Of a DNA stretch of 64,000 nucleotides, positions 55,206-64,000 are shown one piece after another. Position 1 is the stretch's first letter; every line of letters starts with the position of its first letter. A program made the translations under genes and the position numbers. The stretch is from positions 1 to 64,000 of the forward strand of contig NZ_JAENIJ010000006.1 in the NCBI RefSeq assembly GCF_016595435.1, written 5' to 3'. The stretch is from Luteolibacter pohnpeiensis (lineage in GTDB: Bacteria > Verrucomicrobiota > Verrucomicrobiia > Verrucomicrobiales > Akkermansiaceae). The notes under the pieces were generated by a model. The model made no database searches. It was not told the origin of the DNA and was given only the letters and a program-made list of their open reading frames with translations.

Positions 55206-57473
55206 TCAGCGGATTTCGACTTCATCGACCAATCCGGCGTCGATGTATTGGCCGCCGTTGGTTTGTTTGACGTGGATCGCGAGGATGTTCTTCCCACGTT
55301 TCAGCGCGGTGATGCCGTCCTTGCTCACCTCGACCATGGTGTATTCACCGGTGTGGCCGGGGAGGTTGGCGATTTCGACGCCATTGATGAACACAGTGGC
55401 GTCCTCATCGTGATGAATGCGCAGGAGCAGGCTACCCTTCGGACGGGTTTTCATTTCGAACTCACGGCGCAACCAGATGTCGGAGCTTTTCCATTCAGTG
55501 CCAATTTTGGTATTCGGGGTGAAATCGGTGCCGAACCCTCCTTTGCCTTCTTTCCAGGCCGCGTCATCGAAGCCCGGATCCTGCCATTTGCCATCCGGCT
55601 TGTCGGTGGTGTATTTCCAGCTTTGGGCGATGGCTTCCGAGGTTGGGGCGATGTTGAAATACGCAGCCGCGTCGGCGGTGTTGAGCAGCGCTTCATGCAG
55701 AGGTTTCAGCCACGAAGCAGGAACCTTCTCGACCCGGTCATAGGTCAGCAGGCCATTGATTTCACCTTCGACATCGGTCGTTTGGGTGTAAACGCCAGCC
55801 GCGACTCCTTGGCGCCGGAGATGGCGCAGGACGTTGATGGATTTGGTGTAGCGCTCTTTCCATTCGTCCATGGTTTTAGGCAGGCCGCCGTAGCCCCAGT
55901 TGTCCTTGTCCGCATCCCAGAGGTGGCCTTTGACCGCCCATCCGTGGCCGCCGAATTCGCCGACGACTTTGATGTAGTCCTTGAACCGTGGATTGTTCAC
56001 CGGGAAATTCGGATCGGGATAGGCATGTTGGTCCGCGATGTCACCCACCGGCCAGAAGTTACCTCCGGAAGCGATGTTGATCGGGCGGGTCAGATCATAA
56101 GCGGCTGCCATTTCGCCGACTTCCTCGGTGCGGTGCTGGCCCCAGGCTTCATTGAATGGAGACCAGACGACGATGGATGGGTGATCCCGCAGGTGATCGA
56201 CCATGGCCTTGTATTCGGTGACCCATTGTTCGTGGGCTGCATCCGGCCAATCGGCGTCTTTCGGGTTAGGAGCCATACGGGTCCAGGCCGGGCCGTGATC
56301 CGCGCTGACCTGATCCTGCCACATCATCATGCCGAGTTTATCGCAGTAGTAATAGTAACGTCGCGGCTCGACCTTGATGTGCTTGCGGATCATGTTGAAT
56401 CCGGCGTCCTTGAGATACTGGATATCGGAAAGCATGGCCTCGTCGGTAGGAGGGGTCAGCAATCCATCTGGCCACCAACCTTGGTCGAGCGGACCCCAGT
56501 GGAAGATGAATTTTCCGTTCAGGGTGAAACGCCAGTTACCCTTTTTATCCTTGGCTTTGCCGAGCTCGCGCAAGGCGGTGTAAGATTTTACCTGGTCGAT
56601 CACTTTGCCTTCGCCGTTGAGAAGTTCGACCTTGAGATCGTAGAGATTCGGCGCGTCAGGTGACCAGAGTTGGGGGTCTTCGACGCTGACCGCGACGACG
56701 CTTTCTCCTTCGGCGGACCCGGCCACTTTGCCGTTGATGCTGGCGGTGACGCGGATTTTCTCACCGGGAACGGGCGTGCCGGAGAACTTGGCACGGACTC
56801 CGATGGTGCCGGACTTGATATTGCTGGTGAAGTCCAGATCCTCGATCGCGCGATCGTTGATTTCCTCCATCCAGACCGTTTGCCAGATTCCGGAAACCCG
56901 GGTGTACCAGATTCCTTCGGGCTTCAGCCGTTGCTTGCCGAGCAGTTGGTAATCACCAGTGCTATCGTGCACTTGAACAACGAGTTCATTATCGCCGTCC
57001 TTGAGGTCCGGCGTCAGATCGTAGGTCGTTGGAGTGAATCCGCCGGTGTGGCTGCCGATTTCTTTGCCGTTTAGGTAGATGGTGGATTGGTAATCAATGG
57101 CTTCGAAGTGGATCAAGGTCCGCTTGCCAGGGGTCTTCTTGGCGGAAAACTTGCGATGGTACCAGAGCGTTTGATCCGGCTGGATCAGTTTACCGACTCC
57201 GGAGAGAGCGGCCTCCGGCGCGAATGGGACGAGGATTTCTCCGGCCCAATCAGCCGGGGTCGAGGCGTCTTTTGCCGTGATTTGGTAGTCCCACAGACCA
57301 TTGAGGCAGGTCCAGTTCTCGCGTTGGAGCTGCGGGCGTGGATATTGGGTCCAGGCATTTTCAGGAGTCACCTCTTTGGCCCACCGAGTCATGATGTGGC
57401 CTTCGATCGGTTTCCATTCGGCATGGAGCGGAGTGAGAGCTGCCAGCAATGCCAGCAAGGTTTTCGTCTTCAT
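55206..57473 (-). CDS. Secreted glycoside hydrolase, family 2 type
   Basis: This 755-aa exo-glycosidase-like enzyme has a signal peptide (to about residue 18). GH2 beta-sandwich domains occupy about 45-330 (FEAIDYQSTIYLNGKEIGSH is the typical sugar-binding domain). A TIM barrel at about 335-600 has the acid/base Glu442 in SPFNEAWG and the nucleophile Glu506 in VVGEFGGHG. The last ~130 residues form a second galactose-binding-like domain (LLLRIHHDEDATVFINGVEI). Specificity (galactosidase, mannosidase or glucuronidase) cannot be settled by eye. It is divergent from the ECF sigma factor gene, with 218 bp between the starts. Confidence 0.9.
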   Translation of the reverse strand: MKTKTLLALLAALTPLHAEWKPIEGHIMTRWAKEVTPENAWTQYPRPQLQRENWTCLNGLWDYQITAKDASTPADWAGEILVPFAPEAALSGVGKLIQPDQTLWYHRKFSAKKTPGKRTLIHFEAIDYQSTIYLNGKEIGSHTGGFTPTTYDLTPDLKDGDNELVVQVHDSTGDYQLLGKQRLKPEGIWYTRVSGIWQTVWMEEINDRAIEDLDFTSNIKSGTIGVRAKFSGTPVPGEKIRVTASINGKVAGSAEGESVVAVSVEDPQLWSPDAPNLYDLKVELLNGEGKVIDQVKSYTALRELGKAKDKKGNWRFTLNGKFIFHWGPLDQGWWPDGLLTPPTDEAMLSDIQYLKDAGFNMIRKHIKVEPRRYYYYCDKLGMMMWQDQVSADHGPAWTRMAPNPKDADWPDAAHEQWVTEYKAMVDHLRDHPSIVVWSPFNEAWGQHRTEEVGEMAAAYDLTRPINIASGGNFWPVGDIADQHAYPDPNFPVNNPRFKDYIKVVGEFGGHGWAVKGHLWDADKDNWGYGGLPKTMDEWKERYTKSINVLRHLRRQGVAAGVYTQTTDVEGEINGLLTYDRVEKVPASWLKPLHEALLNTADAAAYFNIAPTSEAIAQSWKYTTDKPDGKWQDPGFDDAAWKEGKGGFGTDFTPNTKIGTEWKSSDIWLRREFEMKTRPKGSLLLRIHHDEDATVFINGVEIANLPGHTGEYTMVEVSKDGITALKRGKNILAIHVKQTNGGQYIDAGLVDEVEIR

Positions 57474-57691
57474 GGATGTGATTTGGATTCGAAATGATCC
57501 GCCGTCGCGGAATTGGGTTTGGCGGACGTTTGCATACCGCCGGAACGTTTTGAAACCACAAATCGGAAATCGAAAGAAGAGGTGGATTTCACACGCTCAA
57601 TGCGGTGATGCGATCAATTGTCCGTGAAAATCTTCGGCAATTCTGGTATTTGCGGGAACGATCGGCCGATTCATCACACACGTACTCAGTA

Positions 57692-58219
57692 ATGCCAGAT
57701 CTGAAACACTTCACCCAAGTCGTCAGCGAGCACCATTCCAGCCTACGGTTCTTCATCCTGGGGCTGGGAGTGAATCCTGCTTGGGTGGATGATGTGGCGC
57801 AGGATGCGTTCTTGATCGCCTACCGCAAATGGGACGAATTTGAGACCGTGGAAAACCCCGGCGCTTGGCTGCGGGCGATCGCGCGCAATGTGGTGCTGAA
57901 TGAGACCGCGAAAATCAACCGGCGCCAGCGGCTTTTGAATGAAAACCTGACCGGGCTGTTGCTGGAAGCGGATCCGGAAGAGCTTTCTGCGGATGAGCAA
58001 ATGGACGTCGCTGCCCGACGAACCGCACTGCGGACGTGCCTGAAGTCATTGACCGATAAAGCACGAAATGTCGTGGAAATGCGATATTATCACGACAAAA
58101 AGTCGCATGAAATCGGCGAGTTGTTTTCGATGAAGCCAGCAGCGGTGCGAAAAATGCTGTTTCATGCCCGGCAAAGCCTGGCGACCTGCCTGAAAGAAAA
58201 ATTGGCCGAAGCACGATGA
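57692..58219 (+). CDS. ECF-type RNA polymerase sigma factor
   Basis: The 175-aa protein has sigma region 2 (about 12-80; LGLGVNPAWVDDVAQDAFLIAYRKWDEFETVENPGAWLRAIARNV) and region 4 (about 115-170; LTDKARNVVEMRYYHDKKSHEIGELFSMKPAAVRKMLFHARQSL), without region 3, as in ECF factors. I chose the ATG at 57692 because the extra upstream frame does not look like protein. It overlaps the next gene, a FecR-like membrane protein, by 4 nt (ATGA), the usual sigma/anti-sigma arrangement. Targets may include the secreted sulfatase downstream; this is inferred. Confidence 0.92.
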   Translation: MPDLKHFTQVVSEHHSSLRFFILGLGVNPAWVDDVAQDAFLIAYRKWDEFETVENPGAWLRAIARNVVLNETAKINRRQRLLNENLTGLLLEADPEELSADEQMDVAARRTALRTCLKSLTDKARNVVEMRYYHDKKSHEIGELFSMKPAAVRKMLFHARQSLATCLKEKLAEAR

Positions 58220-59586
58220 TTTCGAACGAACTACCGGATGATCTGATTCAGCTGATCGAGCTCCTGCTAGAGGGATCGCTTGATGAGGCCGGTCACCGTG
58301 AGCTGGAATTTCAATTGCGGCACAATCCCCAATGGGTGCCTCATGTCCGCCAACATTTGATGATTTCCGGCCTGCTTGAAGGTGCAGCCTCCGAGGACTC
58401 GGATTTTGTCGGCAAAACTTCGTCCCATGTGGTGAAGCTGGCCATGGAGGAAGAATACGAATTTGTCGGTCGCGTGACCCGCACCATCATGCGGCGGCGA
58501 TTGACGTATGCGATTCTGGCGGCGGCAGCGGTATTTCTGATCGGCTTGATCCCGCTGTTTCTCAACTCGCCTCAGGAATCGGCAAAACCGTCTCATCTGG
58601 TAGCGACTTTGACGCGGATGAACGAGCGCGGCGAAGTGATTTCCACCACTCATATCCGCGCCGGAATGCATGTCGAGGCGGTGGATGGCTTGCAGCGTCT
58701 CGATTTCAAAAATCGCGCTGTGGTAGCTGTCGAGGCCCCCATGTCCATGCGGGTGGTCTCCGAAGATGAGGTCATCTTGGAAAAGGGTCGCCTCAATGCC
58801 TGGTGCCCGGATACCGCGCATGGTTTCCAAGTGCGCACGTCTTCTGCGGTGGTCACGGATCTGGGAACTTCATTTGGAGTGAATATTTCCCACGACGGCC
58901 GGGAGGAATTTGTCGTTTTGGACGGCATGGTGCAGGTCGAGAAAGGCGAAGAGAAAGTGAAGCTTTCCGAGGGAGGAGCCTTGGAATCGAGTCTGGAAAA
59001 TCCGTTGAAATCCGTGGTGTTCGAGCCATCGGACTTCCGGAAAACCTGGCCGCTTTCCTACGGGATTTTGGCAACACGCGGAGCCGTGGTTCCTGCGGAT
59101 CCGGATATTCCAGCCAAGGTGATGCAGATGGAAAGCAACGACAACGTGCTGGTCATCCCGGAGAAACGCCAAGTGCCGTTCACCCGTGCCATTTTGGCAG
59201 AAATCAATGGTCCAGGAACGCTGCCCGGAGAATTCGGCGGCGGATTATACGTGATCGGGCCAAATCCGGAAAAGAAACTGCGCAGTTTTCTCATCCGCTA
59301 CAATCCGGTCGGAACCGTGTCCGAGGAAAACTTCCTCCGATTCGAAGGCGAGGTGACATTTGATCGACCGGTGTTGGCCATTTGCGCGCAGCTGGAAGCC
59401 TTGGAGCAGACCGACGGCGCATTTGCCACCGGCAGCTGGGATGAGCGCTACCGGGGAATCGAGCTGCAACAAACCTTCAACCCTCCCGATAGTGTCACCC
59501 TTTCAGCAGATCGCCGCACGGTGAAGGTCATCTTTTACGCAGGAGCGTCCTCCGATGAGGTGCGGGTGATTCTGGAGGGAAATTAG
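58216..59586 (+). CDS. FecR-like transmembrane protein, likely anti-sigma regulator
   Basis: The 456-aa protein starts with a short cytoplasmic helical region (about 1-90; LIQLIELLLEGSLDEAGHREL), which could hold the sigma factor. One membrane helix (about 95-117, LTYAILAAAAVFLIGLIPLFL) and a periplasmic FecR domain follow, the latter with RLDFKNRAVVAVEAP and VRTSSAVVTDLGTSFGVNI. The C-terminal ~200 residues are beta-rich and of unknown function, possibly a LamG-like ligand-binding unit. It is translationally coupled to the sigma factor. FecR proteins relay an outer-membrane or periplasmic signal to the sigma factor. Confidence 0.85.
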   Translation: MISNELPDDLIQLIELLLEGSLDEAGHRELEFQLRHNPQWVPHVRQHLMISGLLEGAASEDSDFVGKTSSHVVKLAMEEEYEFVGRVTRTIMRRRLTYAILAAAAVFLIGLIPLFLNSPQESAKPSHLVATLTRMNERGEVISTTHIRAGMHVEAVDGLQRLDFKNRAVVAVEAPMSMRVVSEDEVILEKGRLNAWCPDTAHGFQVRTSSAVVTDLGTSFGVNISHDGREEFVVLDGMVQVEKGEEKVKLSEGGALESSLENPLKSVVFEPSDFRKTWPLSYGILATRGAVVPADPDIPAKVMQMESNDNVLVIPEKRQVPFTRAILAEINGPGTLPGEFGGGLYVIGPNPEKKLRSFLIRYNPVGTVSEENFLRFEGEVTFDRPVLAICAQLEALEQTDGAFATGSWDERYRGIELQQTFNPPDSVTLSADRRTVKVIFYAGASSDEVRVILEGN

Positions 59587-59621
59587 TCCATCCCAGTCAT
59601 CCAGGAAAAGGTTCATGAAAA

Positions 59622-59639
59622 GTGGGAACACATTCCCAC
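59622..59639. promoter_or_regulatory. 7-bp perfect hairpin between fecR-like gene and sulfatase
   Basis: GTGGGAA at 59622-59628 is complementary to TTCCCAC at 59633-59639 with a 4-nt CACA loop. It lies 36 nt after the FecR-like stop and about 200 nt before the sulfatase start. No T tract follows, so it may be an operator or a processing site. Confidence 0.35.
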
Positions 59640-59841
59640 CTTGGGGACACCATTGCTGAACCCTGGCAGGATTTTGTTTCCAAGCAGAAACTTGCCTAAA
59701 AAATAAACCCCAAGCGAAAACTACCTTCGGATGAATGGATGGCGCTGCAACCGCCATGATTCACCAAGAGAGTCTGTTCAACAATCACCTCCCCAACAGG
59801 TTACGGTGATCGCAAACGGACTTTGGTTTTGATGATTGAAT

Positions 59842-62800
59842 ATGAAAACCCTGATTCGAGCCGGGTTCGTCCTGGCTGCCTTTCCCGCTGTTCTTGCCGC
59901 GCAACCCATCCTATTTCAAGATCGCTTCGACCGAAGTGACAGTCGCGATATCGCTGCGGCTTTGACCGGAGTGACGAATTCGACCGATCCGGCGTTGCCA
60001 GCGAGCGGGTTCTATTTCCTGCCACATCTTGATGCAGCGAACACCGCAGCTGGAGGGTTCGGCGTTCAGGATAATGTTGCAGCCGATGGCGGGGGAGCGG
60101 CGATTGTTTCGAACCAATTGCAGTTGGCGATCGGCTCCGGAACCTCGAATGCCGTGTTGGATCACAATTTCACCGATGCTTCGATTTTAACAGCGGGTGG
60201 ATTTTCCGTTTCGTTAGATGTCACCTCCTACTCACAGGCAACCAATGGTCAGGGTGCTGCCTTTGCCATTGGCATGTCCAAAGCGGAGGCGTTGAGCTGT
60301 GGGGATGCCTACAGCGGAGCGCCACGCATGACGGCTGGCTTGGGATCAACGATCGGAAGCACGGTCACAGCGGATTCGGTCTCGGATTTCTGGGTGGCCC
60401 TGCGCGGGGACAGCACCTTGGTGTGGGGGAGCGCAGGCGGCGTCGTTGCTGGGACCGCAGGGCTGTCAGCGAAGACAGGAACGATTTCGGCAACTTTCAC
60501 CGTTACCGATTTCACGGCCGGTAGTGTGGTTTATTACGAAGTTTTTCTGAACGGCATTTCGCAAGGAACGGGGAGTTTTGCCTGGAGCGGATCGAATGAA
60601 AACTACATCGGGGTCGATGCACGCGATGCGAGTTTTGTGGCGCTGGACCAGTTCGAAATTGCTGCGGTAGCGCCGCCTCCGGTGCTGTCGCTCGCATCCT
60701 CAAATTCCTTTGTCTTATCGAGTAACTCTTCACAAACCGTGACACTGACTGGGACCGCTTCCGGCCTGCCGACCGGGGCGACGTTTGTGATTTCCGCAGA
60801 CCAAGCGGTAACCTTTCCCAATGGTGGAAATACCGGCCAGGCTGTGGATGGAACATTTACAATCGATGCGGTGGTCGACGGCACTCTGGGTGATACGACC
60901 TTTACTTATGCAGTGGCGGACAGTGGTGGTGCTGCCCTGGCAAGCACTACGGTCACCGTTGAGCAAATTCCGCCGCCATCGGATCGGCCGAACATCATTG
61001 TGATGCTGGTCGATGACATGGGTTGGTCGGATTTGGGATGTTACGGCAGTGAAATCCCCACGCCGAATATCGATGCGCTTGCTGCGACAGGGGTGAAGTT
61101 TAGAAATTTCTACAACGCAGCGCGATGCAGCCCGACCCGGTGTTCCATTCTCACCGGACTGTATCCGCAGCAGGGCGCGGTCGACCCATCTGCCCAATTG
61201 CCGAATTTGAGAGCGGACAACAACATGACCTTCGGGGAAATGCTGAGTGCCGATGGTTATGGCACCTACATGGCTGGCAAGTGGCACCTCGGAACTGGCG
61301 AAAGATTGCCGGAAAATCGTGGCTTCCAGCAGGTCTGGAGAATGGCCGATGGGAATGCAAACAACACCAACCAATGGCGGCAGGATCTTTACACCTTGGT
61401 CTCGGCGAATAACGAAATCGCATTCCGGGACTACACGGCAAAGGGAGAGCAGTTTTACCAAACCAATGCGATCGGCGACTACGCGTTGGATTTCATTGAT
61501 CACAACATTACCCATGGAGATGGCAAACCGTTCGGCATGTTTCTCGCCTTCGGAGCGCCTCACTTTCCGATCCAGGCACCGGCTGCCAGCGCGGATGAGT
61601 TCATGCCGGTGTATGCCCAAGGTTGGGATAAAATCCGGCAGGATCGATATGATCGCCAAATGAGTCTCGGAGTGACGGACAGCCGCTACCCCTATCTGCC
61701 ACTGGGCGGCGTGGGGCCGCATCAGGCGGAGCCGATCGAGGCGATCCCTGCCTGGAATACTCTGGATACAGCCCGGCAAGCGGACTTGACCCGCCGGATG
61801 GCACTTTATGCGGCGATGATCCACCACATCGACCTGAATGTCGGAAAAATCGTGCACCATTTGGAAGAGACCGGCCGACTCGACAATACTCTGATTTTCT
61901 TCGTCTCGGACAACGGCGCGAACCATGAAAGCGGCGTCTTCGGCACGATTAATGGAACTCTCACTGAAGATCCACTGACCGGTGATGCTCTCACCAACAT
62001 GGGGCAACCTTCGGTTGCAGATGGCATCCACTACGGCGGTGGTTGGGCACATGTCAGCAACACGCCTCTGAAGCTTTTCAAGCATTTCACCCACGAAGGT
62101 GGCATTCGCGCGCCGATGATCATGCATTGGCCGGCAGGTTTTTCCGCCCAAAATACCTGGATCGAGCAACCGGCCCACTTGATTGATATCGTGGCAACGA
62201 TCGCCGACGTGACTGCGGCACCACATCCCACCACTTACAACGGTCATGAGGTCTTGCCATTGGAGGGAGAAAGTCTCGTGCCGATGCTGGAGGGTGTAAC
62301 ACTTCCAGATCGGGCACTTTATGTGGAGCACGAGGCCAACCGGATGATGCGGAAGGGGAAATGGAAATTGGTGACGGAAAACTTCACCGCATTCGATGAC
62401 GAATTCTCAGCCCACCAGCGGCTGCTTTTCGACATGGAGGCGGATCCCGGTGAAAGCACCAATCTCGCATCGCAATATCCGGCGTTGGTCGTCGAGATGG
62501 TGGATGAATGGAATGCGTGGGCGACCCGGGTCGGGCTTCCGGCCGGGCGTTTGATGGTGCCGCCGCCGGAAAATCTCACTCCCCCGGTGCTGGCAACGGA
62601 CTTGTTCTTCGACTCGTTCAACCGGGACGATGCCACCGATATCGATACATCCGCTGCGGGCATGTGGGGCAGCTTGGTTCCTCCGCTCGGAGCGGATTCA
62701 GCTTGGTATGAGGGTTACGAGGGCAGCGGTACGGCTTCGTCGATTCAAATTCAGGACGGCATTTTGCAAATGGCTGTAGGAGCGGGGATGAGTGAAAATG

Positions 62801-63738
62801 GTTTGCGCCACAATTTCATCGATCCTGAAATCCTGGATGCTGGTGGTTTTTCGGTTTCCCTCAAGATCCTGCAAATCAACAGCGATAGCTCCGACACGGC
62901 GAATCGCTATGCGGGGTTTGCTGTTGGACTCAATGAATCTGAAGCGTCAGGTGGAAATGACATCGCTACCGCCAGCCCGAAGCCATTCCGAGGCAATGGC
63001 AGCAATCTCGGCGTGGCCGATTGCTTTCTGGAGCTGGATTTGAACGGAAACGTGAAATGGTGGAGCGGTGGTGTGTTGCAGGCCACGGTGCCCGTCGGGG
63101 CCACGAGCGGCACTCTTACCGCTTCGTTCAAGTGCAGCAGTTTTGCCGCAGGCAGTTCCGTGACGATGAATGCCTATCTGGATGGAAACTTGCTGGATCT
63201 TGATCCAACAGGCCCGGGAACGGCAGCGACGTTTTCGTGGAAAGAATCGAATGCGAATTACCTGGGACTCAGTGCCCGGGCCAGCAGTCAGGTTTTGCTG
63301 GATAACGTTGCGGTTCGTTTGTTGCCGGTTTCTCAAGCCCTGGCCGTAAACTATGCCTTGGCGAGAGGTTTGGAATCGGCCGATGGAGATTTAGCGGCAA
63401 ATCCGGATGGAGACGGACTGAACAATTTCGGCGAATGGGCGTTTGGCACGGATCCGGATCTGCCGGATGACGAACTGGCGTCGACCTCGTTGATCCTGGA
63501 AGATGGGATTCTTCGTTTTGCTCACCGCAGGTTGGAGGGAATGTCGAATGACGGCTCAATCTACCACTACCTTGTCAGCGACGATTTACAAAACTGGCAA
63601 GAGGTGACAGCGGTGGAAGAATCGGCCAGTTCGCTTTCCAGCAGTCCGGGATACGAAGTGGTGACGCTGTCTTTGCCGGAGTCTGCCACCTCCGGGCGTG
63701 GAAAACTGTTTCTTAGGGTAATCGCAACCACTCCGTGA
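59842..63738 (+). CDS. Large secreted sulfatase flanked by two related LamG-like modules
   Basis: The 1299-aa protein has a signal peptide (to about residue 20). Residues about 24-275 form a first beta-sandwich module (LFQDRFDRSDSRDI, then GGFSVSLDVTSYS). A short Ig-like segment (about 285-378) is followed by a sulfatase domain (about 383-895). This has Asp391-Asp392 in MLVDDMGWSD, Cys429 in CSPTR as the formylglycine precursor, and GKWHLGTG, VSDNGAN and HEGGIRAPM as landmarks. A second module (about 915-1160; LFFDSFNRDDATDI, GGFSVSLKILQ) repeats the first. The last ~135 residues form a C-terminal unit with NPDGDGLNNFGEWAFGTDP. I chose the ATG at 59842 over a TTG two codons upstream. The substrate is probably a sulfated polysaccharide. 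Confidence 0.9.
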   Translation: MKTLIRAGFVLAAFPAVLAAQPILFQDRFDRSDSRDIAAALTGVTNSTDPALPASGFYFLPHLDAANTAAGGFGVQDNVAADGGGAAIVSNQLQLAIGSGTSNAVLDHNFTDASILTAGGFSVSLDVTSYSQATNGQGAAFAIGMSKAEALSCGDAYSGAPRMTAGLGSTIGSTVTADSVSDFWVALRGDSTLVWGSAGGVVAGTAGLSAKTGTISATFTVTDFTAGSVVYYEVFLNGISQGTGSFAWSGSNENYIGVDARDASFVALDQFEIAAVAPPPVLSLASSNSFVLSSNSSQTVTLTGTASGLPTGATFVISADQAVTFPNGGNTGQAVDGTFTIDAVVDGTLGDTTFTYAVADSGGAALASTTVTVEQIPPPSDRPNIIVMLVDDMGWSDLGCYGSEIPTPNIDALAATGVKFRNFYNAARCSPTRCSILTGLYPQQGAVDPSAQLPNLRADNNMTFGEMLSADGYGTYMAGKWHLGTGERLPENRGFQQVWRMADGNANNTNQWRQDLYTLVSANNEIAFRDYTAKGEQFYQTNAIGDYALDFIDHNITHGDGKPFGMFLAFGAPHFPIQAPAASADEFMPVYAQGWDKIRQDRYDRQMSLGVTDSRYPYLPLGGVGPHQAEPIEAIPAWNTLDTARQADLTRRMALYAAMIHHIDLNVGKIVHHLEETGRLDNTLIFFVSDNGANHESGVFGTINGTLTEDPLTGDALTNMGQPSVADGIHYGGGWAHVSNTPLKLFKHFTHEGGIRAPMIMHWPAGFSAQNTWIEQPAHLIDIVATIADVTAAPHPTTYNGHEVLPLEGESLVPMLEGVTLPDRALYVEHEANRMMRKGKWKLVTENFTAFDDEFSAHQRLLFDMEADPGESTNLASQYPALVVEMVDEWNAWATRVGLPAGRLMVPPPENLTPPVLATDLFFDSFNRDDATDIDTSAAGMWGSLVPPLGADSAWYEGYEGSGTASSIQIQDGILQMAVGAGMSENGLRHNFIDPEILDAGGFSVSLKILQINSDSSDTANRYAGFAVGLNESEASGGNDIATASPKPFRGNGSNLGVADCFLELDLNGNVKWWSGGVLQATVPVGATSGTLTASFKCSSFAAGSSVTMNAYLDGNLLDLDPTGPGTAATFSWKESNANYLGLSARASSQVLLDNVAVRLLPVSQALAVNYALARGLESADGDLAANPDGDGLNNFGEWAFGTDPDLPDDELASTSLILEDGILRFAHRRLEGMSNDGSIYHYLVSDDLQNWQEVTAVEESASSLSSSPGYEVVTLSLPESATSGRGKLFLRVIATTP

Positions 63739-63765
63739 GGAATAGGAGGGGTCGCATCTAATGGC

Positions 63766-63803
63766 AAAAGGCCGGTTCCGAGTGCATCGGAGCCGGCCTT
63801 TTT
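63766..63803 (+). terminator. Intrinsic terminator between sulfatase and thioredoxin
   Basis: AAAGGCCGGTTCCGA at 63767-63781 pairs with TCGGAGCCGGCCTTT at 63787-63801 (one G-T pair) around a 5-nt loop, with five T residues to 63803. A residues on the left arm allow it to act on the minus strand too, serving both convergent genes. Confidence 0.9.
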
Positions 63804-63835
63804 GTTAAAAAATTGAGGAGGTTGGGAGGGGCAAA

Positions 63836-64000
63836 TCAGGCGAGAGCAAGAAGCTTTGCCTTGATTTGGTCTTTGGTGACGTTGGCTCCAACGATTTGAT
63901 CCTTCACCTCTCCGTTCTTGAAGAACAGAAGCAGGGGAATCGATTTCACGTTGAACTTCACAGCGAGGTCTCGGGAATCATCCACGTTGACTTTGCCGAC
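63836..64000 (-). CDS. trxA: Thioredoxin, C-terminal part (5' end outside the window)
   Basis: The last 54 codons of a minus-strand gene are present, ending at TGA 63838-63836. The reading KVNVDDSRDLAVKFNVKSIP then LLLFFKNGEVKDQIVG is the C-terminal half of thioredoxin, including the cis-Pro (SIP) that faces the active site. The CGPC motif lies beyond the right edge. Thioredoxin reduces disulfides of cytoplasmic proteins using thioredoxin reductase and NADPH. No signal peptide can be judged, so a periplasmic thioredoxin-like protein is not fully excluded, but the close match favours TrxA. Confidence 0.85.
   Translation of the reverse strand, partial: VGKVNVDDSRDLAVKFNVKSIPLLLFFKNGEVKDQIVGANVTKDQIKAKLLALA

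Noticed and set aside
57541-57566. GGAAC element upstream of the ECF sigma gene as an autoregulatory promoter
   Set aside because: GGAAC resembles an ECF -35 box, but the expected -10 (CGT) at about 16 nt is only loosely matched; too weak without other copies.

Overview
The window looks like a chromosomal piece of a Verrucomicrobiota bacterium, probably Verrucomicrobiae of the Luteolibacter/Haloferula/Akkermansia kind. This is inferred from the mix of genes: short PEP-CTERM tails ending in RRRR, formylglycine sulfatases, GH78 and GH2 glycosidases with signal peptides, an ECF sigma/FecR pair, a double-length UvrA like that of the related Chlamydiae, and large secreted proteins with a Verrucomicrobia-style C-terminal segment. 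Genes are densely packed. None of the starts checked by eye has a good Shine-Dalgarno sequence. I found no tRNA, rRNA, IS element, prophage or CRISPR array.

Layout. 1-489: truncated collagen-like secreted protein with a perfect 9-bp tandem array. 490-1031: AT-rich intergenic region with two palindromes. 1032-5627: NifU/IscU-like scaffold, fused ABC exporter and two envelope proteins. 5655-12072: XRE regulator divergent from an AraC/XylR-type regulator, which is followed by a large alpha-L-rhamnosidase. 12131-14476: fabF, thioesterase and rsmI, tightly packed. 14493-20607 (minus strand): an envelope repeat protein, a sulfatase, an esterase and a tonB-exbB-exbD operon. 20855-23169: ilvB-ilvN. 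23221-24032: structured leader, PEP-CTERM protein and terminator. 24044-33068: cell-wall and housekeeping genes (pbpC, b562-like cytochrome, L,D-transpeptidase, SGNH lipoprotein, Xer recombinase, thiL, two divergent CPBP proteases, truncated globin). 33261-40660: Ser/Thr kinase and the 1873-aa double UvrA. 40708-49202 (minus): PEP-CTERM protein, a giant chimeric secreted protein sharing a duplicated domain with it, and a NarL-type two-component pair. 49453-51635: two coupled paralogues of the envelope repeat protein at 14493. 51650-54133: prfB with its programmed frameshift site, flanked by two gene remnants, then a GNAT acetyltransferase. 54106-57473 (minus): anchored protein and GH2 enzyme. 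57692-63738: ECF sigma factor, FecR-like protein and a 1299-aa sulfatase. 63836-64000: 3' end of thioredoxin.

How it fits together. Much of the window serves polysaccharide turnover. Secreted sulfatases, esterase, rhamnosidase and GH2 enzyme would strip and cut sulfated or rhamnose-containing glycans. TonB/ExbBD would energise uptake. The AraC/XylR-like regulator, the two-component pair and the sigma/FecR pair are plausible local controllers. The rest is core metabolism and information processing.
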